DNA from: Mucilaginibacter sp. PAMC 26640 | GTDB taxonomy: Bacteria > Bacteroidota > Bacteroidia > Sphingobacteriales > Sphingobacteriaceae | Assembly: GCA_001596135.1 (NCBI GenBank) | Contig: CP014773.1 | Coordinates: forward strand, 3,906,001-3,970,000 | DNA length: 64,000 nt | Reading direction: 5' to 3' | In this document: piece by piece, positions 50,348 through 59,146 of the stretch | Layout: the number at the start of each line of letters is the position of its first letter | Position numbering within the stretch: position 1 is the first letter of the stretch | Program-made: the position numbers and the translations under genes | The notes under the pieces: generated by a model | Databases searched by the model: none | Told to the model about the DNA's origin: nothing | Seen by the model: the letters and a program-made list of their open reading frames with translations, nothing else

Positions 50348-51040
50348 ATGAAAAAGATAGTGATCCTTACCGGAGCAGGCATCAGTGCGGAAAGTGGTTT
50401 AAAAACTTTTAGAGATAGCGACGGCTTATGGGAAGGCTATAACATAGAAGATGTGGCTACTCCCGAAGCCTGGGAACGAAACCCGGCAATGGTGCAGCAG
50501 TTTTACAACGAGCGCCGTAAATCTGTTTTAGAGGCTAAACCAAATGCAGCTCACCTGGCGCTTGCCCGGCTGGAGGAAAAGTATCAAGTAACTATCATTA
50601 CCCAAAATATAGATGATCTGCACGAGCGCGGCGGCTCTACCAATGTAGTGCATCTGCATGGTATTATTACCCGCTCACAATCAAGTCTTAACCCAAGGCT
50701 CACATATCCTATAGTTGGATGGGAGATTAAAATGGGGGATAAATGTGAAATGGGGTCGCAACTCCGGGCGCATGTAGTTTGGTTTGGTGAAGCGGTGCCC
50801 ATGATTGAAACAGCTGCGCAGATCTGTGCAGAAGCTGATATTTTCATTCTCGTAGGAACGTCGCTGGCCGTCTACCCGGCGGCAGGGTTAATTAACTATG
50901 TACCACGTGATGTGACCCGTTATATCATTGATCCAAATATTCCGGTGTCATCAAGCTCCAGGGTGGTGGAGATGCCATTTAAAGCGTCTGTTGGGGTGCC
51001 AATGCTGGTGGATGAATTATTAATGGCTGATCACCGATAA
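50348..51040 (+). CDS. Sir2-family NAD-dependent protein deacylase
   Basis: 230 residues. Sirtuin motifs: VILTGAGISAESGLKTFRD, ITQNIDDLHERGG, catalytic His in VVHLHG, WFGEAVP, LVGTSLAVYPAAGL and YIIDPN. FYNERR near residue 57 provides the Tyr-x2-Arg pair of SIRT5/CobB-class enzymes that prefer succinyl- or malonyl-lysine. The usual four zinc cysteines are absent (a single Cys in GDKCEMG), so it seems to be a zinc-less variant. It would remove acyl groups from lysines in the cytosol. A TAAATTTA element 4 nt upstream suggests a short leader. Confidence 0.92.
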   Translation: MKKIVILTGAGISAESGLKTFRDSDGLWEGYNIEDVATPEAWERNPAMVQQFYNERRKSVLEAKPNAAHLALARLEEKYQVTIITQNIDDLHERGGSTNVVHLHGIITRSQSSLNPRLTYPIVGWEIKMGDKCEMGSQLRAHVVWFGEAVPMIETAAQICAEADIFILVGTSLAVYPAAGLINYVPRDVTRYIIDPNIPVSSSSRVVEMPFKASVGVPMLVDELLMADHR

Positions 51041-51086
51041 AGGTATTGACGGTTGCCACATCAACTAATTTTATTTACTTTGGGTT

Positions 51087-52127
51087 ATGAAGTTTACCGT
51101 TGTTGTTCTTTTAGCATCTGCTATTTATTTTTCGTCATCCTTTTCTGTCGTGAGTGCTCAAACGAAAATTATCGAAAACAGTAGCATTTTCAACTTGGGG
51201 ACATTTAATGCCTGCCATGCGTCAACCATTGTACAACTAGGCAAGCAAACGCTGATGGCTGCCTGGTTTGCAGGCGACCATGAAGGCAGTAGTGATGTAG
51301 CTATCTGGGCATCTATTAAAACAGCAGCCGGCTGGAGCAAACCTGTAAATATTGCGGATGGTAAACAGACGGACGGTAAAACGATTGCGTGTTGGAACCC
51401 TGTATTGTTTAAAACAGCCGACGGGAAATTATACCTGCACTACAAAGTTGGGCCAAATCCTCGGGAATGGTGGGCACTGTATAAAGTATCTGCTGATGAG
51501 GGTAAAACATGGTCAGCTGCCGTCAAATTGCCGGATGGTTTTTTGGGACCGATAAAAGATAAACCTATACAATTAACATCAGGCAAAATTTTATATCCAT
51601 CGAGCGTGGAAAGTGTGGATGAAAAATCATGGACCATTCACCTTGAGCAAACCGACGCTGATTTGACTCACTGGCAAAAGATCACGATCAACTGTGATAC
51701 CTTTCAGGCCATACAGCCAACAATTTTAGTGTATCCCCACAATCGTTTACAATTACTTGCCCGAAGCAAACAGAATGTGCTGGTACAAAGCTGGTCTGAA
51801 AATGGTGGTGCCAGTTGGAGCAAGGTTGCCAAAACCAGTATCCCCAATCCAAACTCAGGCGTTGATGCGGCTACCACAAATAGCTTCCAGCAGTACCTGG
51901 TTTACAATCCGTTAACGGCAGGTAAAAATTGGTGGGAGGGAAGGTCGGTACTTAAACTGGGTACATCGGCAGATGGCATCCATTGGGCAGACGTTTTTAC
52001 ATTTGAAAATGAAACCAGCGGTGAGTTCAGTTACCCGGCAGTTATTTATGACCCAGCCGGTTTTCTGCATGTAACTTATACCGATAAGCGCAAACAGATT
52101 AAGTATTTTAAGCTGGCAGCAAAATGA
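51087..52127 (+). CDS. Secreted sialidase-family (BNR) protein
   Basis: 346 residues with a signal peptide (about 1-25, ending VSAQT). The six-bladed sialidase propeller is suggested by two Asp-box repeats, SADEGKTWSA near 132 and SENGGASWSK near 235, and by HASTIVQLGKQTLMAAWFAG near 44. The Arg triad cannot be verified by eye, so it may act on a sugar other than sialic acid; related proteins are annotated as exo-alpha-sialidase. It stands alone between the sirtuin and the convergent kinase. Confidence 0.8.
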   Translation: MKFTVVVLLASAIYFSSSFSVVSAQTKIIENSSIFNLGTFNACHASTIVQLGKQTLMAAWFAGDHEGSSDVAIWASIKTAAGWSKPVNIADGKQTDGKTIACWNPVLFKTADGKLYLHYKVGPNPREWWALYKVSADEGKTWSAAVKLPDGFLGPIKDKPIQLTSGKILYPSSVESVDEKSWTIHLEQTDADLTHWQKITINCDTFQAIQPTILVYPHNRLQLLARSKQNVLVQSWSENGGASWSKVAKTSIPNPNSGVDAATTNSFQQYLVYNPLTAGKNWWEGRSVLKLGTSADGIHWADVFTFENETSGEFSYPAVIYDPAGFLHVTYTDKRKQIKYFKLAAK

Positions 52128-52136
52128 TCCGGTTAT

Positions 52137-53804
52137 TTATTGTCCAACTACAATCAGGTCTTTTTTATCCAGCCAGCCGGTGCTTACCTGGCCTCTGTCA
52201 TTTGTAAATATTACGTAGATATAACCGTTTTTATCATCCAGGGCTTTTAGCCGCACATTGTTGAAGCGATTAATATAAGCCCGGCGTACCGAAGCTGCTG
52301 TTGGTTCGGTATGGAAATTGGCTTGTGTACTGAAAACGGTGAAAATTTTACCCACGTCGCCACCTTTTATAGTTGGCACAGCGGTATCCGCAGGCTGGGT
52401 AACCTGTTCGGGTTTCTTAACTGTAGTAGAAATAACTTTAGGTTTCAGAGAATCTTTTTTGTTTTTCTTGGCAACAATCACTTTTGGTCTGGCTGTATCT
52501 TTATGTTTGATCTTAACCGGAACTTCATTTTTATTCTGTTCAGCTTTGGTGCTGTTAATTGCGCTTACGGTGTCTTTTCTTTTGATAGCGCCCACAGCAG
52601 TTTCGCCCGTAATTAGGTAGCGCCCGGCAACGCCCCCCAATCCAAGTGTCAACAAAGCAATCCCAATAATTGCACCATTGGAGATGCCCTTTTTTAAATG
52701 ACTTATCTGCGGTATTTTATTATTATCAGCGGTTATAGAACTTAATTGTTGATTGCGCTGGGTAAGCGTTTCTTTCAATTGCAATAGTTGCTGCAGCTGG
52801 CTTTTCGTTTTGGCACGTTCCTGAAGCAAGGCGGTTTGTAGGCGCTCATTCTCGTTTTGCAGGATCAGTGCACGCTCGTCTTTGTTTTTTACGGCAAGTA
52901 CGCTGTGCTGCATTAAAATGGTATCGCGCAATTCCATACCGTTAGCAAACCGCTCTCGGGGATCCTTTTTCAGGCACTTATCAACAAGGTTTAAAAACCA
53001 TTCCGGCACCTGCATCTCCCGTTCATGAATTTCTTTGCTCCAACTTGCCGGCATGTTCTGATCTCGCAGTTTTAACGGATCTGGCGGCTGGCTGTCCATG
53101 TGGGCAAGCATCACATGGTTGCGGGCGGTTTGGCCGTTATCATTTAATGGGAACGGAACTACACCAGCCAAAAGCTCATATAGAACTATTCCATAACTGT
53201 AAACATCAGACTGCGGCAACATGCTGCCCTCATTTTGCTCAGGCGCCATAAATTCCACTGCGCCGGCATTTCGCAAACTATCACGACGCTGCTCGTCGCT
53301 CATGATAGCCAGGCCAAAATCCAGCAATACGTAGTTGCCTGTATTAGCGTTGTACTTTACATTGTTACTTTTAATATCGCCATGTTTTACCGACACCTTA
53401 TGGCAATGGTTTAATGCATTTGCCAATTGGTCGGCTACTTTTATTAATTCGGGAATAGTAAATACCGCATCGTGAGGGGGTTTCAGTAATTCTGCCAGAT
53501 CCGGGCCCTCAATAAATTCCATTTCAATGAAGGGGAAAGAGCCACTCTCAGTGATCCCGAAGTTAAGGATCTTCACCACGTTCGGGTTTGGCTTTTCATT
53601 AACCTTTTTTAGTTTCTCAACTTCATTTTTAAAGTCGCTATAGTTTTTATCGTCGTCAGTTTCTGTAATAACAGGGGTGGGTAGCAGCTTTACGGCAACC
53701 AGTATATCACCGGTACGTTTAGCTTTATAAACCGAACCCTGGCCACCGGTGCGTAGCGCGCCCATATTTTGGAGTCCTTCAGCTATCGTAAAAATTTTAC
53801 CCAT
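52137..53804 (-). CDS. Transmembrane Ser/Thr protein kinase with C-terminal SH3-like domain
   Basis: 555 residues. Kinase domain 13-300: glycine loop RTGGQGSVYKAK, Lys39 in VAVKLL, the catalytic loop as KHGDIKSNN (141-148, HGD in place of HRD), DFG at 162-164, and MAPEQ near 186. A coiled coil (about 305-357) and one membrane helix (about 377-398) follow. Then comes a Lys-rich linker and an SH3-like domain (about 483-555). The layout implies an inner-membrane sensor kinase whose SH3 part is periplasmic. No phosphatase or substrate gene is adjacent. Confidence 0.88.
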   Translation of the reverse strand: MGKIFTIAEGLQNMGALRTGGQGSVYKAKRTGDILVAVKLLPTPVITETDDDKNYSDFKNEVEKLKKVNEKPNPNVVKILNFGITESGSFPFIEMEFIEGPDLAELLKPPHDAVFTIPELIKVADQLANALNHCHKVSVKHGDIKSNNVKYNANTGNYVLLDFGLAIMSDEQRRDSLRNAGAVEFMAPEQNEGSMLPQSDVYSYGIVLYELLAGVVPFPLNDNGQTARNHVMLAHMDSQPPDPLKLRDQNMPASWSKEIHEREMQVPEWFLNLVDKCLKKDPRERFANGMELRDTILMQHSVLAVKNKDERALILQNENERLQTALLQERAKTKSQLQQLLQLKETLTQRNQQLSSITADNNKIPQISHLKKGISNGAIIGIALLTLGLGGVAGRYLITGETAVGAIKRKDTVSAINSTKAEQNKNEVPVKIKHKDTARPKVIVAKKNKKDSLKPKVISTTVKKPEQVTQPADTAVPTIKGGDVGKIFTVFSTQANFHTEPTAASVRRAYINRFNNVRLKALDDKNGYIYVIFTNDRGQVSTGWLDKKDLIVVGQ

Positions 53805-54029
53805 AAATTGTAATTTGCATACGCAGTTTTTTCAGGCCACCTAACTTAACGTAGACCGAATAGCCTTTAAAAGGCTTAATGAAAATACTAAAAATTTTAA
53901 TAAAGCAAAGATAATCTGGAAATTGATCTTCATTGCACGCCGCATTTCGAAAATTGCTAAACTGAACATCATTTGACCAATTCCAAAACCATCTGGCCAA
54001 TTTGATGTTGTTCATCAAAATCTAGTCAT

Positions 54030-54230
54030 ATGAACAATTTTTTCAGAGGAATCATAGCAGCCTGGGGCGCTAAAAAGTTAGGTGGCGGTTGTTTTTCAAC
54101 CATTGTAATCTTTATAGTTATATGGGTATTGTTGGGTAAATGCAACCAGCGGTCTAACGCTAGCCCGGTAGTACCACAGAAAAAGATTACAATGTTGATG
54201 AACACAGATAATCATTTCCGGGCTGCATAA
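54030..54230 (+). CDS. Small hypothetical membrane protein
   Basis: 66 residues: basic N-terminus (MNNFFRGIIAAWGAKKLGGG), one membrane helix (CFSTIVIFIVIWVLLGKC, about 21-38) and a polar tail. It contains a Cys at each helix end. It lies between divergent and convergent neighbours, with no competing ORF. The family is not known to me. Confidence 0.55.
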   Translation: MNNFFRGIIAAWGAKKLGGGCFSTIVIFIVIWVLLGKCNQRSNASPVVPQKKITMLMNTDNHFRAA

Positions 54231-54254
54231 ATATTGATTTGCGCAGCCATACCG

Positions 54255-54734
54255 TTAAAACTGGTTGAATAACCATCGTAATAATACGTAAGATAAATAT
54301 ACAGTCGCGGTTAGAAAAACAAGCATAACGATGATTATGAATATAACTATCCCATTTCCGTTTCCCTGATGTTTGCCTTCCTGGTAATGTTCTTTCAGCA
54401 GCTTGATATTGCGGGTGTTCGCTTTAAAATAAAAGTCGGTTATCTGGCCAAGTAATGGGATAGCTCCTATCAATCCATCTACGCAAATATTAACGGCCAT
54501 TAAAACCAGCACTTTGCGACTTACGCCGCCATTTTTTGCAATTATAAACAACAGCGAAGCTGCGACGACGAAGCCTGATAAATCCCCGGCGACGGGGATA
54601 AAATTCAGGATTGGATCAAGCCCGAACCGAAAGTTGGTGCCGGGCACCCGGAACTTGTCATCCATCACGGAAGCTATTCGTTCTACCCATTTCAACTGGC
54701 CGGTGAGCGCTAAATTTTTGTCTTGCTGTTTCAT
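54255..54734 (-). CDS. DUF4112 family membrane protein
   Basis: 159 residues with two to three hydrophobic segments. The family signature is clear: DPILNFIPVAGDLSGFVVAA near 58 and NICVDGLIGAIPLLGQITDF near 102, then FKANTRNIKLLKEH. The function of DUF4112 is unknown; it is widespread in Bacteroidota and proteobacteria. It is a single minus-strand gene that starts about 100 bp from a divergent small ORF. Confidence 0.88.
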   Translation of the reverse strand: MKQQDKNLALTGQLKWVERIASVMDDKFRVPGTNFRFGLDPILNFIPVAGDLSGFVVAASLLFIIAKNGGVSRKVLVLMAVNICVDGLIGAIPLLGQITDFYFKANTRNIKLLKEHYQEGKHQGNGNGIVIFIIIVMLVFLTATVYLSYVLLRWLFNQF

Positions 54735-54836
54735 ATCTTAATAAATAAATACTTCGCTACGCAATTTGTTTTGTTGCGGTATGGTTATTGTTCAATTTAT
54801 GGCAAAAGTGTTTATTTATAAATTAATTTATTTGTT

Positions 54837-55007
54837 ATGAATACCAGTAAAAACAAGAATGCCACACAGGGAAGTTCAACCTCCGATCGTGCTTTTAACG
54901 ATCAAACAGAAATACAAAAACAAAAGGGGATCAGCAATTCGGGTGGACAACGATCAGACCAGACGTCAAGCAAAGACGGTAAACACACGCCCGAGCAGAA
55001 AAAATAA
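54837..55007 (+). CDS. Small disordered hydrophilic protein
   Basis: A 56-residue ORF (ATG 54837, TAA 55005-55007), shorter than most ORF cut-offs. It opens MNTSKNKNATQGSSTSDRAF and is almost wholly Ser, Thr, Gln, Lys and Asn, with no hydrophobic core. An intrinsic terminator follows 9 nt after the stop, which supports a real transcription unit. The composition resembles small stress-type proteins; the function is unknown. Compare the acidic protein at 63091-63603. Confidence 0.55.
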   Translation: MNTSKNKNATQGSSTSDRAFNDQTEIQKQKGISNSGGQRSDQTSSKDGKHTPEQKK

Positions 55008-55015
55008 TAGTAATG

Positions 55016-55041
55016 AACGCCCCACCAAGGGGCGTTTTTTA
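55016..55041 (+). terminator. Intrinsic terminator after the small disordered ORF
   Basis: AACGCCCC (55016-55023) pairs with GGGGCGTT (55029-55036) over 8 bp with a 5-nt loop and a T run. Confidence 0.9.
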
Positions 55042-55093
55042 TTTGTTATAAATCACCACAATCACTTTGGCTTTTTATGCTTTAATTAGCGTA

Positions 55094-55801
55094 ATGCTTA
55101 CAAGCACTATCATATTCATCTTTATTTTACTTTTAGTTTCGGTTAGCGTATATGCCCTCGGTAAACTCACTTTGGCGGGAACCATAACAGGTGCATTAAC
55201 TGCTATCTCTCTTTATCTCGGATTTTTATTTGCCGGATTATCATTACTGGGAACATTTTTTATACTGGCTACACTGGCCACTTGGTGGCAAAAGCGCGTG
55301 AAGGCCCAAACCGGCAATTTTAAGCATCCGGAAAAAAGAAATGCCTACCAGGTTGTGGCCAATGGAGGGATTGCCGCATTTTTTGGGCTTTTGAATTTTT
55401 ACGGTTTCTCCTACTATAATTCATTCGCCACATTGGCGGCAGCTGCATTGGCTTCAGCTACAGCTGATACCTTATCATCAGAAATGGGCACCGTTTACGG
55501 TAAGCGTTTTTACAACGTTATCACCTTTAAAACCGATTTAAATGGGAGGGATGGCGTTATCAGTTTGGAAGGAACGCTTATAGGTATAGCAGGCTCGGTT
55601 GCTATAGCATTAGTTTTCTCTGTCTCGGCCGGCTTTAGTCGGCACTCCATTATCATCCTTATAGCAGGTACTGCCGGGAACCTTTTCGATTCGGTTTTGG
55701 GTGCCACGCTGGAGCGTAAGGGCTATATTAAAAACAACATCGTGAATTTCTTAAATACTGCATTTGCTGCCCTGCTGGCTTATTTGATTCTGCTTATCTA
55801 A
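55094..55801 (+). CDS. DUF92 family membrane protein
   Basis: The start is placed at the ATG 55094 (MLTSTIIFIFILLLVSVSVY), giving 235 residues; the frame is open to 55067 but that part abuts the terminator. About six membrane helices are visible, with the DUF92/TMEM19 landmarks GTLGTFF-like FLGTFFILATLATWWQKR, ASATADTLSSEMG and DGVISLEGTLIGIAGS. In plants and cyanobacteria relatives are linked to phytyl-phosphate kinase activity (VTE6 type); here the role is unknown. Its 3' end overlaps that of the convergent lysC gene by 8 nt. Confidence 0.86.
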   Translation: MLTSTIIFIFILLLVSVSVYALGKLTLAGTITGALTAISLYLGFLFAGLSLLGTFFILATLATWWQKRVKAQTGNFKHPEKRNAYQVVANGGIAAFFGLLNFYGFSYYNSFATLAAAALASATADTLSSEMGTVYGKRFYNVITFKTDLNGRDGVISLEGTLIGIAGSVAIALVFSVSAGFSRHSIIILIAGTAGNLFDSVLGATLERKGYIKNNIVNFLNTAFAALLAYLILLI

Positions 55802-57050
55802 CTACCAACTGAGCGGTGTTCCGGTTGGTTTGTTTCATCAGGATAGCCTTACCTGAGGTGATCTCGTTAAGCGATGCATCAGTGTAATGCCTCAAAGTGA
55901 TCAGGGTTAAATTGTCGTTATATTTTACTTTAAATCCTAATTTAAGATCGGTTAAGAGCTTCGGAAACCTCTCTGAAACAAAATCGATACAGGCTGTAAA
56001 TGTAAGCGCAGAGGTTTGCATCACATTAACCTTTACATGGTTTTTAGCGAAGAAACCAAAGATCTCGCTGAGATGGCTTTCGGAAATAAATGAATAATCA
56101 ATAGCCGATACCGACAACATCACCTGTTGCTGTTTAACGATAATTACCGGTTTAACAAAGGTATTGGTTACGTTTTCTTTAATTACTGTACCTGTTGCAG
56201 AGGGATCTGTGAACGGTTTTACCAAAAGCGGTATCCTGGCATTTTGCAATGGTTTGATGGTTTTGGGGTGGATGACGCTTGCGCCGTAATAAGTCATCTC
56301 TATAGCTTCCTGGTAGCTCAATTCGTCAAATTTTACCGTTCCCGGGAAAAACTTGGGGTCGGCATTCAGGATGCCCGGAACATCTTTCCAGGTAGTTACC
56401 GATTCGGCGCCCAGGCAGGATGCGATAATGGATGCGGTATAGTCAGAGCCTTCGCGACCTAACGTGGTAGTAAAGTTTTCTGATGTACCACCAATAAATC
56501 CCTGGGTTACAATTACAGTTTTTGATAGCAATGCAGGGATATCTTTTTGAATGCTTTCCCTGGTTTTATCCCAATCAACTTCGCCCTCACGGTAAGTGTT
56601 GTCGGTATGGATATAACTACGCACATCCAGCCATTTACTGGTGATGCCTTCATGATTAAACCAGGCGTTTACAATCCGCGTGGACACCAGTTCTCCTATA
56701 GAAACGATCTGGTCATAAATAAAGTCGTAATCGTCGTGCGGTTCGTCCTCTATCATCCAATCAATCTCTACAAAGGTATTCTCCACTTCATCAAAAACCG
56801 GGTCATTTGCATCAAATAATTCGGAAAGAATTTGATAGTGGTAATGTTTGATTTTTTCAAAAACTACATGTACATCTTCCCCGCCGTACACATAGGCATT
56901 CGTAAGCTTTTCAAGGGCATTTGTAGTTTTGCCCATAGCAGAAACCACTACCAATATTTGATTGCCGGCATAAGCGTTCATTACTTTACCTAAATTAACA
57001 ACACCTTGTGCGTCTTTTACAGATGCGCCTCCGAATTTGAATACCAGCAT
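55794..57050 (-). CDS. lysC: Aspartokinase
   Basis: 418 residues of a monofunctional aspartokinase. The N-terminus MLVFKFGGASVKDAQGVVNL holds the nucleotide-binding KFGG; further on are GFIGGTSENFTTTLGREGSD and the HPKTIKPLQNARIPL segment. Tandem ACT regulatory domains occupy about 300-418. It phosphorylates aspartate, the entry to Lys, Met and Thr synthesis, and is usually feedback inhibited by lysine or threonine. The start is 2 bp after the DUF3298 stop, so it belongs to the GNAT-DUF3298-lysC run. Confidence 0.93.
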   Translation of the reverse strand: MLVFKFGGASVKDAQGVVNLGKVMNAYAGNQILVVVSAMGKTTNALEKLTNAYVYGGEDVHVVFEKIKHYHYQILSELFDANDPVFDEVENTFVEIDWMIEDEPHDDYDFIYDQIVSIGELVSTRIVNAWFNHEGITSKWLDVRSYIHTDNTYREGEVDWDKTRESIQKDIPALLSKTVIVTQGFIGGTSENFTTTLGREGSDYTASIIASCLGAESVTTWKDVPGILNADPKFFPGTVKFDELSYQEAIEMTYYGASVIHPKTIKPLQNARIPLLVKPFTDPSATGTVIKENVTNTFVKPVIIVKQQQVMLSVSAIDYSFISESHLSEIFGFFAKNHVKVNVMQTSALTFTACIDFVSERFPKLLTDLKLGFKVKYNDNLTLITLRHYTDASLNEITSGKAILMKQTNRNTAQLVVR

Positions 57051-57052
57051 TT

Positions 57053-57859
57053 TTATTTGACGTATTGTGCAATTACAGCGTTTGGCCTTATCAATGTTTT
57101 TATATCAGCGTAAGGAATAATAATTTCGGTTTGCCCCGCCGCGTAAGGTTTAATTTCATATTGATTGTAAACGAACCTTATACCGATAGGGGTGAGCAAA
57201 TAATTTTCGTTCAGTGCGAACTTATTATCTTTGAAAAAGTAATCGCGTGCAAGCGATGAAGTATCTTTCAGCTTTTCATCTTTCCTGAATATACGCTCAG
57301 CAGCTTTGTTTAGTTGGGCTTTGTACCCGTCTATTAAAATTTCATCTATAGTTATTTGCTTGTTTGCCTTTGGGTTCCAATTTAAAAAACCGGTAAAGCT
57401 GCTACCATGCGCACCACCCTGGAAAGTATAACCGCCATATTCCAAAGCCACCAGTGCAGAATCCTGATCGATTATTTTGGCATAACTATTCAGTGTGTAA
57501 AACATCTGCGATTTTGGATTGCTTTTCTTAAAACTCGTATAAGATTTTAAGAAATTCCTGGTCATCTCCTGGATCGAGCTGTCGGGTTTACCCTGCATGA
57601 CAAACATACCGGTAAGTTTCCTTGCTATACTATCGTTTAAAGCGCGCTGCCCTTTAAATACCGGGAAAGTTAATTTCACACTGCTACACAGGCTGTCTGC
57701 CTTATCGCCGCAATCTGCTCCGCGTTCTGTTATTTTCTGATAACTATAAGCAAGTGTGTCTTTAAAAACATCACCCTTTTGCGTTGCCGGTGCATTGCCG
57801 AATTTGCAAGCTGCCAGCGAGAATGTTAAAAAACAAAGTACTGCACGTGTTTTCATCAC
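57053..57859 (-). CDS. DUF3298 (RsiV-like) lipoprotein
   Basis: 268 residues with a signal peptide and lipobox (LAAC, Cys18). The DUF4163/DUF3298 pair is recognisable: KLTFPVFKGQRALNDSIARK in the first half and LVALEYGGYTFQGGAHGSSF, FLNWNPKANKQITIDEI and FVYNQYEIKPYAAGQTEIIIPY in the second. These are periplasmic domains related to the anti-sigma factor RsiV, with lysozyme-binding relatives, but no sigma factor is adjacent. It overlaps the GNAT gene by 4 nt. Confidence 0.85.
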   Translation of the reverse strand: MMKTRAVLCFLTFSLAACKFGNAPATQKGDVFKDTLAYSYQKITERGADCGDKADSLCSSVKLTFPVFKGQRALNDSIARKLTGMFVMQGKPDSSIQEMTRNFLKSYTSFKKSNPKSQMFYTLNSYAKIIDQDSALVALEYGGYTFQGGAHGSSFTGFLNWNPKANKQITIDEILIDGYKAQLNKAAERIFRKDEKLKDTSSLARDYFFKDNKFALNENYLLTPIGIRFVYNQYEIKPYAAGQTEIIIPYADIKTLIRPNAVIAQYVK

Positions 57860-58371
57860 TTAAATTTTATTACCTGTTCCTTAGAAAGTGCCGCGTTCAA
57901 CCAGCCGGCCTCAATGTTTGCCTCGTATTTGCGATAAAATTGGATAGCCAGCTCGTTCCAATCAAGCACCTGCCAAACCATCCCATTAAAGCCCAGCTCC
58001 CGGGTTTCCTGTATGATCCTGTTAAACAATAATTTACCCAGGCCTTTACCACGATGCGATTCGGTAATGACCAAATCCTCCAGATACAGGCGCTGACCTT
58101 TCCAGGTAGAGTAACGGACGTAATACAAAGCAAAGCCGACAATGATACCGCCGTCTTCTACCACAAAAGCTTTCCACACAGGGGTAATACCAAAACCTGC
58201 ATCCTCAAATTCCTGCAAAGTGACTGTAACCGCATCCGGTTCCTTTTCAAATATCGCCAGCTCGACTACCAGTTCCAACAAACGCGGACAATCGGCTTTG
58301 ACGGCTTGGCGTAAACCCGCCGCTTCCTGAAGAGGGAAAATTTGGTCTGCTTGTTTAATATTGTGATCCAT
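57856..58371 (-). CDS. GNAT family N-acetyltransferase
   Basis: 171 residues of a GNAT fold. It has IFEKEPDAV, VEDGGIIVGFALYYVRYSTW, the acetyl-CoA loop TESHRGKGLGKLLFNRI near 105, and NGMVWQVLDWNELAIQFY near 130, a pattern shared with diamine (spermidine/spermine SAT-like) acetyltransferases. The acceptor is unknown. It is first in the GNAT-DUF3298-lysC run and its stop overlaps the next start by 4 nt. Confidence 0.9.
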   Translation of the reverse strand: MDHNIKQADQIFPLQEAAGLRQAVKADCPRLLELVVELAIFEKEPDAVTVTLQEFEDAGFGITPVWKAFVVEDGGIIVGFALYYVRYSTWKGQRLYLEDLVITESHRGKGLGKLLFNRIIQETRELGFNGMVWQVLDWNELAIQFYRKYEANIEAGWLNAALSKEQVIKFK

Positions 58372-58425
58372 TAATTCTATAAATTCGTTGATTTGGATTA
58401 GCTCAAAAAGTGCTGCCTAAACCAG

Positions 58426-59103
58426 TTATTGTTTAATATTCCGCGTCCCGAAAATAGTACTTCCCAATCTTATCATGTTACTGCCTTGTTCAATAGCCAA
58501 CTTGTAGTCTGAAGACATTCCCATCGATAGCGTATCAAACGAATCTTCTTTACGGAAAAAGCTGGTTTTAATGCCATCGAAAAAGGTTTTAAGTTCGTAG
58601 TATTCTTCTTTAACTTGTTTTTCGTTATCCGTATTAGTGGCAATGCCCATCAGTCCGCGGATTCGAATATTTTTTAATGCACCGTATTCTTCGCTTCGCA
58701 ACAGCTCTATTGCCTCGTCGAATCCCAATCCAAACTTTGTTTCTTCATCAGCGATATAAATCTGTATGAGGCAATCAATTACCCGTTTGTTTTTCTCGGC
58801 TTGCTTGTTGATCTCCAGCAATAGCTTCATGCTATCTACCGACTGGATCATACTGACAAACGGGGCTATGTATTTTACCTTGTTGGTTTGTAAGTGGCCA
58901 ATCAGGTGCCATTGGATATCTTTTGGCAAGTTTGCCTCCTTTTCTACCATTTCCTGTACAATGTTCTCGCCAAAGAAGCGTTGTCCTGCATCATAGGCCT
59001 CTTTAAGGTCTTCGGCGGGTTTGGTTTTAGAAACAGCCAGCAAAGTCACCTTTATTCCGTCGGTTTCCTTTTTTAGGCTTTTGATATTATCTGCAATGCT
59101 CAT
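58426..59103 (-). CDS. YggS-family PLP homeostasis protein
   Basis: 225 residues of the alanine-racemase-like single-domain family. The PLP lysine is in LLAVSKTKPAEDL near 28; RFFGENIVQEMVEK, WHLIGHLQTNKVKYI near 83, GLMGIATNTD and LSMGMSSDYKLAIEQGSNMIRLG near 190 are the other conserved blocks. It binds pyridoxal phosphate and keeps vitamin B6 and amino-acid pools balanced, without catalytic turnover shown. It is divergent from the DUF4296 gene. Confidence 0.95.
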   Translation of the reverse strand: MSIADNIKSLKKETDGIKVTLLAVSKTKPAEDLKEAYDAGQRFFGENIVQEMVEKEANLPKDIQWHLIGHLQTNKVKYIAPFVSMIQSVDSMKLLLEINKQAEKNKRVIDCLIQIYIADEETKFGLGFDEAIELLRSEEYGALKNIRIRGLMGIATNTDNEKQVKEEYYELKTFFDGIKTSFFRKEDSFDTLSMGMSSDYKLAIEQGSNMIRLGSTIFGTRNIKQ

Positions 59104-59146
59104 TTATCAGTAAATTTGCTTTTTATAAACGCCGCTAAATTACAGA

